From the NCBI GenBank assembly GCA_013399875.1, contig VXAZ01006893.1, positions 162,690-226,689 of the forward strand: a stretch of 64,000 bases of DNA, read 5' to 3'. Under the pieces are notes generated by a model. That model did no database searches. It saw nothing but the letters and a program-made list of their open reading frames with translations, and was not told where the DNA came from. Shown here piece after piece: positions 60,401 to 64,000 of the stretch (position 1 is its first letter; every line of letters starts with the position of its first letter). This DNA is from Gymnorhina tibicen. Lineage: Eukaryota; Chordata; Aves; Passeriformes; Artamidae. The position numbers and the translations under genes are program-made.

Positions 60401-63400
60401 ATTTACACTGGTGCAGACATCTCTAAATGGAAGTCTATAAAAATATTTGCACATTTTAAGGTAAGTCTGTGGAAAACTACAGGAGGAAAAGAGGAAAAGA
60501 GAAGGGTGTGTCTGCATCACTCCAGAGCAGCAAGCTCAGAAGAATACACTTCCTTATACATTTTATACAATTTTTTACACATTTAACACTGTCCTGTGTC
60601 TCCACCTATGGCTCCAAAATTCAAAACCCTCTGCAGTCTTAAAGGGTAAGTTACTCTGGAAGCAGTCTGGAAGTTGTGCCTTGATGCTTCATGATAGTGG
60701 TAGAATGGGGAGCAATGTTGATTGTTCTCCCCAAAGTGAGAGTCCTGAGAGCATGAATTTTATTCCATTTCCATTCTAGTAAAACTAATTGGCGTGACAC
60801 ACTGCTCAAGCTAACTTAAGACACTGTAAAGGTGTAGAAAAGGGTACCAACAGTGTTTAAACTGACAGGGCATTTTAACTCCTGGAGGACTTTCTAGCAC
60901 TTGCATCAAAGGAAAGTAAACAACTTAAAGCTGTGAGCAGCATAAAGTGCTGATAGGTTTGAAATTGCTCTTGGCATTGAGGTAGCAGGACTGAAATGCT
61001 CGCATAAGTAGCACATATGGTAGCATTTACTCATAGGAAGCCAAGCTATAAAGCACTTTTTTTCCTAAAAAAGGACCAAAACCCCACCACCCAATCCACT
61101 AGACCAAATAGGTAGTACATCACAAATACTATACCTGCCTGGGACATAAGTTAATTTTTTTTTTTTTTTTTTTTGGTCAGCTTGCCAGGTTCAAAATTCT
61201 GGGTTTTGGAAGTTGCCTAGGTGAATTCACTAATGCAAGTATCCCTAAGTCTTCCTAGCTAACACTAGGTGTTCTGGGTGGGTGTTCCTGCTTTCACTCT
61301 GGCTTCATTACAGAGGGTTTGTGGAAGAAGCCTGCGCAGGGAGACTGGCTTCACCACAGTGTAGTTGTGTCATTCAGATAGGATACTGAACATGCTACTG
61401 TTCAGAATAAACTTAAAATTTGGTTAAAAGTATTGTTTCCTTGAAACACCAAGCCAAGAAAGATTCAGTCCTGTAAGGAGTTTTTTCCACTTAAAATGAT
61501 ACTCTATTACTACATTGTCCAATAAACACCTGTAACTGTATTGCCTCCAAAACCATCAGAATCTACCCAATAAATGCATCATATTTATTTTTCTTTTAAA
61601 CCTTGCTTTGTAAGGTAAACTGATCTGTAAGAAATAAGATTAACAAAGCATAACTTCCTTTAACTCGGTATTCTTTGCCCTCTTCACGTTAAAAAGACCA
61701 TTTTAGGAATAAGCAGTCCAGGATTTATTCACAGCTGGGCAAGTATATACATGCTGCACAGGCACTGTGATTGACTTCTGCTCACCTTTTGCTCCAGGGC
61801 TATACTACTCCGTCTAGTCCCACTACCCTCTGCTTGTTTCCACAAACTTGTAGTAACATAATTTCCTGATATCTATGTCACACTTTGAAGTGCTACTGTA
61901 AATGCAGGCTCAGAAGGTCGTGGCAGGTAGCTGCTAGTCTAATAATCTGCATGACACTTGAATTGAGAGACAGTGCTACCTGTTTCATGAAGAGCTCCTC
62001 AGTTACTCAGTTACAGAGGTTTGTTTTAAAATTATTTCCATTAGAAGTTAATTTTTAAGCTAGAACAATCAGGAAATCTTTTTAAAAACTGCATTTCTGC
62101 TACATTTTCTATATAATCCCCTTATATGAATACATTTATACGCACACAGAGAAAATGTTTTTTAACAATTTCCAATTACTGTATTAAAATTGTCTATTCA
62201 TATTGGCCAAAAGAAAGCAAACACTGGAAAATTCATGAAGGCTTGTATTATTACACAGTTGGAATGGGTACTCACTGTCTCAGTTTATGTCAATAGGCTG
62301 CACATGATCTGTTTAAACCACAAAATGTCTATACAGCTGATACTACACATTTTGCTACTTCTTCCTGTGAAATTTTTCAGGCTATGACACTAAAGAATAC
62401 ACTGAAATGAATCTGAAAAAATACTGAAAAGTATTAATATTACCATTTTGCAGGTGGAAGTGACTGCATGTTTATTACTCCTCCATCTACTGGTACCACA
62501 ACCTGGACATTAGACAGCATACTAGGCACATTCATAGACTCTGGATTGTATTTATAATCCACTCTCACATCAGTAGTGCTAGCATCACATTTCCAGTAAG
62601 TTGCAAGATTCAAGGGAGTGGACTGTATGCCATTTGAAGATACCTGTAAAAGAATAAACCATTGAAAACAACTTAATTAAAGTATCCACCTTTTGGGCAG
62701 AATTAGGGGATGATGGTAATTAATGTAAGTCTCAGTGCTGACAAAATATGAAGAGAACAATTGACCCCTGAGTCCTTAATCAGACAATCTGGAAGACTAC
62801 TGCCTAAAGGAATTCATGTTATTTAATTTTAAATTAAAAAACTTAAAGAAAAGGTTTAAACTCCCTCTGGCCTATGAGGCTCCTTCCTTCTTTTTTATAA
62901 CCTTTTGTAAGCTTTGTTTTTGTTGTGATCTGCCTTACGCAAGATGCATGCTTGCAGCAAAATTACTTCATCCTTAGCAGTTGTGTGCCGTGCCGATTCA
63001 GCTACCCAACCAGCCAGCAGCAGAGAACAACACCTGTCATTTTGGGACAGGCAGCCAGCAGAACAGTTCTTACCTCTTCAAAGCATTGTTTTCCCGCTGC
63101 AGGAGGGTTGAATGCTGCTTCTGTAGCTGAGCTCATTCTACTGCACTGATGCATCTCAGCCACCTTCTCAGTCTACTTGAGGAACATCCTGTGTCCTGGT
63201 GCACACTCTTGCCTTTCTTTGTCAGCCCAAAACCTTTTTTATCTGTCTGGGCTTCCACATGCCAATGCCTCGTTTTTACAGAAGAATACACAGTACTCAT
63301 TTCAGCAAACCAAATAGTTTTTTCCTTCCATCTTTTTCATTAATTCTGTGTGCCTAACATGCTTTTTTCAGGTTCAGTATGCCAAGATTTTAAACCATAC

Positions 63401-64000
63401 TAGGCAGAAATGGAAACTACAGGTATGAACAGCTGGACTGACAAGTAACTTTCAGGGTTTTTTTGTGTGTAGATAGTTGTCTCAGATGTTCAAACATTTC
63501 AATGCAGGCCTAGAAAATCCCTGTTCTCCCTTTGAGGTGAGTCTGTCTTGAATATTCATGAAGACTTTTTATTAAGAGCCAGAACATCATCTCACTGATT
63601 CACAGAATGGCTGAAGTTGACAGAGACCTCCTGGAGGCTGTCTGGTCCAGGAGCTCATGAAGGGCCACCTCTAGCAGTCTGCCTAAGTTCCAGACAACTT
63701 CTGACCATTTCCAAAAATGGAGACTCCACCACCCCTCTAGGCAACCTGTCCCCAGTGCTCAACCACTGTCACAGGAAAAAAGTGTTTCTGGCTGTTCAGA
63801 GGGAATCTCCTGTGATTCAGCATGTGTCCATTGCCTCTGATTCTGTCACTGGGCACCACTGAAAACAGCCTGGCTCTGTCCTCTCTATGCCCTCTCTCAG
63901 GTATTTATACGTATTGATGAGATTTCCTTGAACTTTCCCTTCTCCAGGCTTAGGAGTGCCAAGTCTCTCAGCCTTTCTTCATGGGATGGATACTCCAGTC
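57402..64000 (-). CDS. FCHO2: FCH and mu domain containing endocytic adaptor 2, C-terminal part (four exons; gene continues right)
   Basis: FCHO2 is an early clathrin-coated-pit protein: an N-terminal F-BAR domain bends membrane, a linker activates AP-2, and the C-terminal mu-homology domain (muHD) binds Eps15 and intersectin. Only the end of the muHD is here: coding segments 62,444-62,643, 60,279-60,343, 57,652-57,816 and 57,402-57,424. Diagnostic stretches are [61 protein letters not shown] and [12 protein letters not shown], ending KKRFATGRYMADC. Phases agree at every join. FCHO1 and SGIP1 share the fold, but the sequence and the position next to TMEM171 favour FCHO2. The F-BAR domain, linker and first part of the muHD must lie beyond 64,000, and no other FCHO2 exon is visible up to the edge. 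Confidence 0.93.
57652..57816 (-). CDS. FCHO2: FCHO2 muHD exon (second from end)
   Basis: Acceptor GTTTTTATAG|GTTCTG, donor CACTG|GTAAGA; 165 nt, phase 1 to 1. Encodes [20 protein letters not shown] and on to KKRFATG. Confidence 0.94.
57817..60278. other. FCHO2 intron
   Basis: AT-rich intron; no repeats or internal genes recognised. The 119-codon minus frame at 58,819-59,178 has no known domain. Confidence 0.7.
60279..60343 (-). CDS. FCHO2: FCHO2 muHD exon (third from end), GC donor
   Basis: Acceptor CTCTCTTACAG|GAATGC; 65 nt encoding [20 protein letters not shown] and a Gly. The donor is GGAG|GCAAGT, a GC-AG intron. The only nearby GT donor would break the frame with the next exon. Confidence 0.9.
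60344..62443. other. FCHO2 intron
   Basis: Contains a T20 tract at 61,155-61,174. No exon or transposon coding sequence seen. Confidence 0.7.
62444..62643 (-). CDS. FCHO2: FCHO2 muHD exon (fourth from end)
   Basis: Acceptor TTCTTTTACAG|GTATCT, donor AAAATG|GTAATA; 200 nt, phase 0 to 2. Encodes [19 protein letters not shown] through MQSLPPAK plus two bases of a Trp codon. Confidence 0.93.
62644..63594. other. FCHO2 intron (left part)
   Basis: No exon-like segment with FCHO2 similarity. The intron continues past the CR1 copy and the window edge. Confidence 0.65.
63595..64000 (-). mobile_element. CR1 LINE 3' end (runs off the window)
   Basis: Plus strand GATTCACAGAATGGCTGAAG, then antisense CR1 3' UTR features including CCACCACCCCTCTAGGCAAC, CACTGTCACAGGAAAAAAGT and CTTCTCCAGGCTTAGGAGTG. 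It lies inside the FCHO2 intron in the same orientation as the gene. Confidence 0.9.

Noticed and set aside
1..64000. CRISPR array, prokaryotic operon or phage-like system
   Set aside because: Spliced vertebrate genes, CR1 and SINE repeats make this a bird genome. No regularly spaced repeat array was seen.

Overview
The window reads as vertebrate, specifically bird, nuclear DNA and most likely comes from a songbird Z chromosome. Four kinds of evidence support this. CR1 LINE ends carry the ATTCTGTG-type terminal repeat. Two SINE copies join a tRNA-Ile-like head to a CR1-like tail, as in passerine TguSINE1. LTR fragments of avian type are present, and introns are compact. The three recognisable genes lie in the conserved order FOXD1 - TMEM174 - TMEM171 - FCHO2 of human 5q13, a region known to be Z-linked in birds. 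The Z assignment and the songbird assignment are inferences from synteny and repeat type.

Layout: 1-530 is a CpG-rich edge of unknown ownership. 530-19,240 is intergenic, with microsatellites, an orphan CpG island (about 14.8-15.6 kb) and one SINE. TMEM174 (minus strand, two coding exons, 244 aa) occupies 19,244-20,923. TMEM171 (minus, three coding exons, 333 aa) occupies 27,615-33,568. A second CpG island, broken by a 267-base assembly gap, lies at about 39.2-39.9 kb. From 39.9 to 48.4 kb the sequence is rich in mobile elements: a SINE, two CR1 3' ends in opposite orientation, an inverted pair of related LTRs and another ERV-like fragment. From 50.1 to 52.7 kb there is a hand-assembled, phase-consistent chain of exon-like segments on the minus strand that matches no family I recognise. 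The FCHO2 3' UTR and its last four coding exons (minus strand; C-terminal mu-homology domain) fill 54.8-62.6 kb. The rest of FCHO2 lies beyond the right edge, and its intron there contains another CR1.

The three confident genes are all transcribed leftwards. FCHO2 acts at clathrin-coated pits. TMEM171 and TMEM174 are small multi-pass membrane proteins with cytosolic PPxY motifs. They resemble each other around one pair of membrane helices and may be old tandem paralogues. Most of the window is non-coding, and exon borders were placed by eye from splice signals, reading phase and remembered family sequences.
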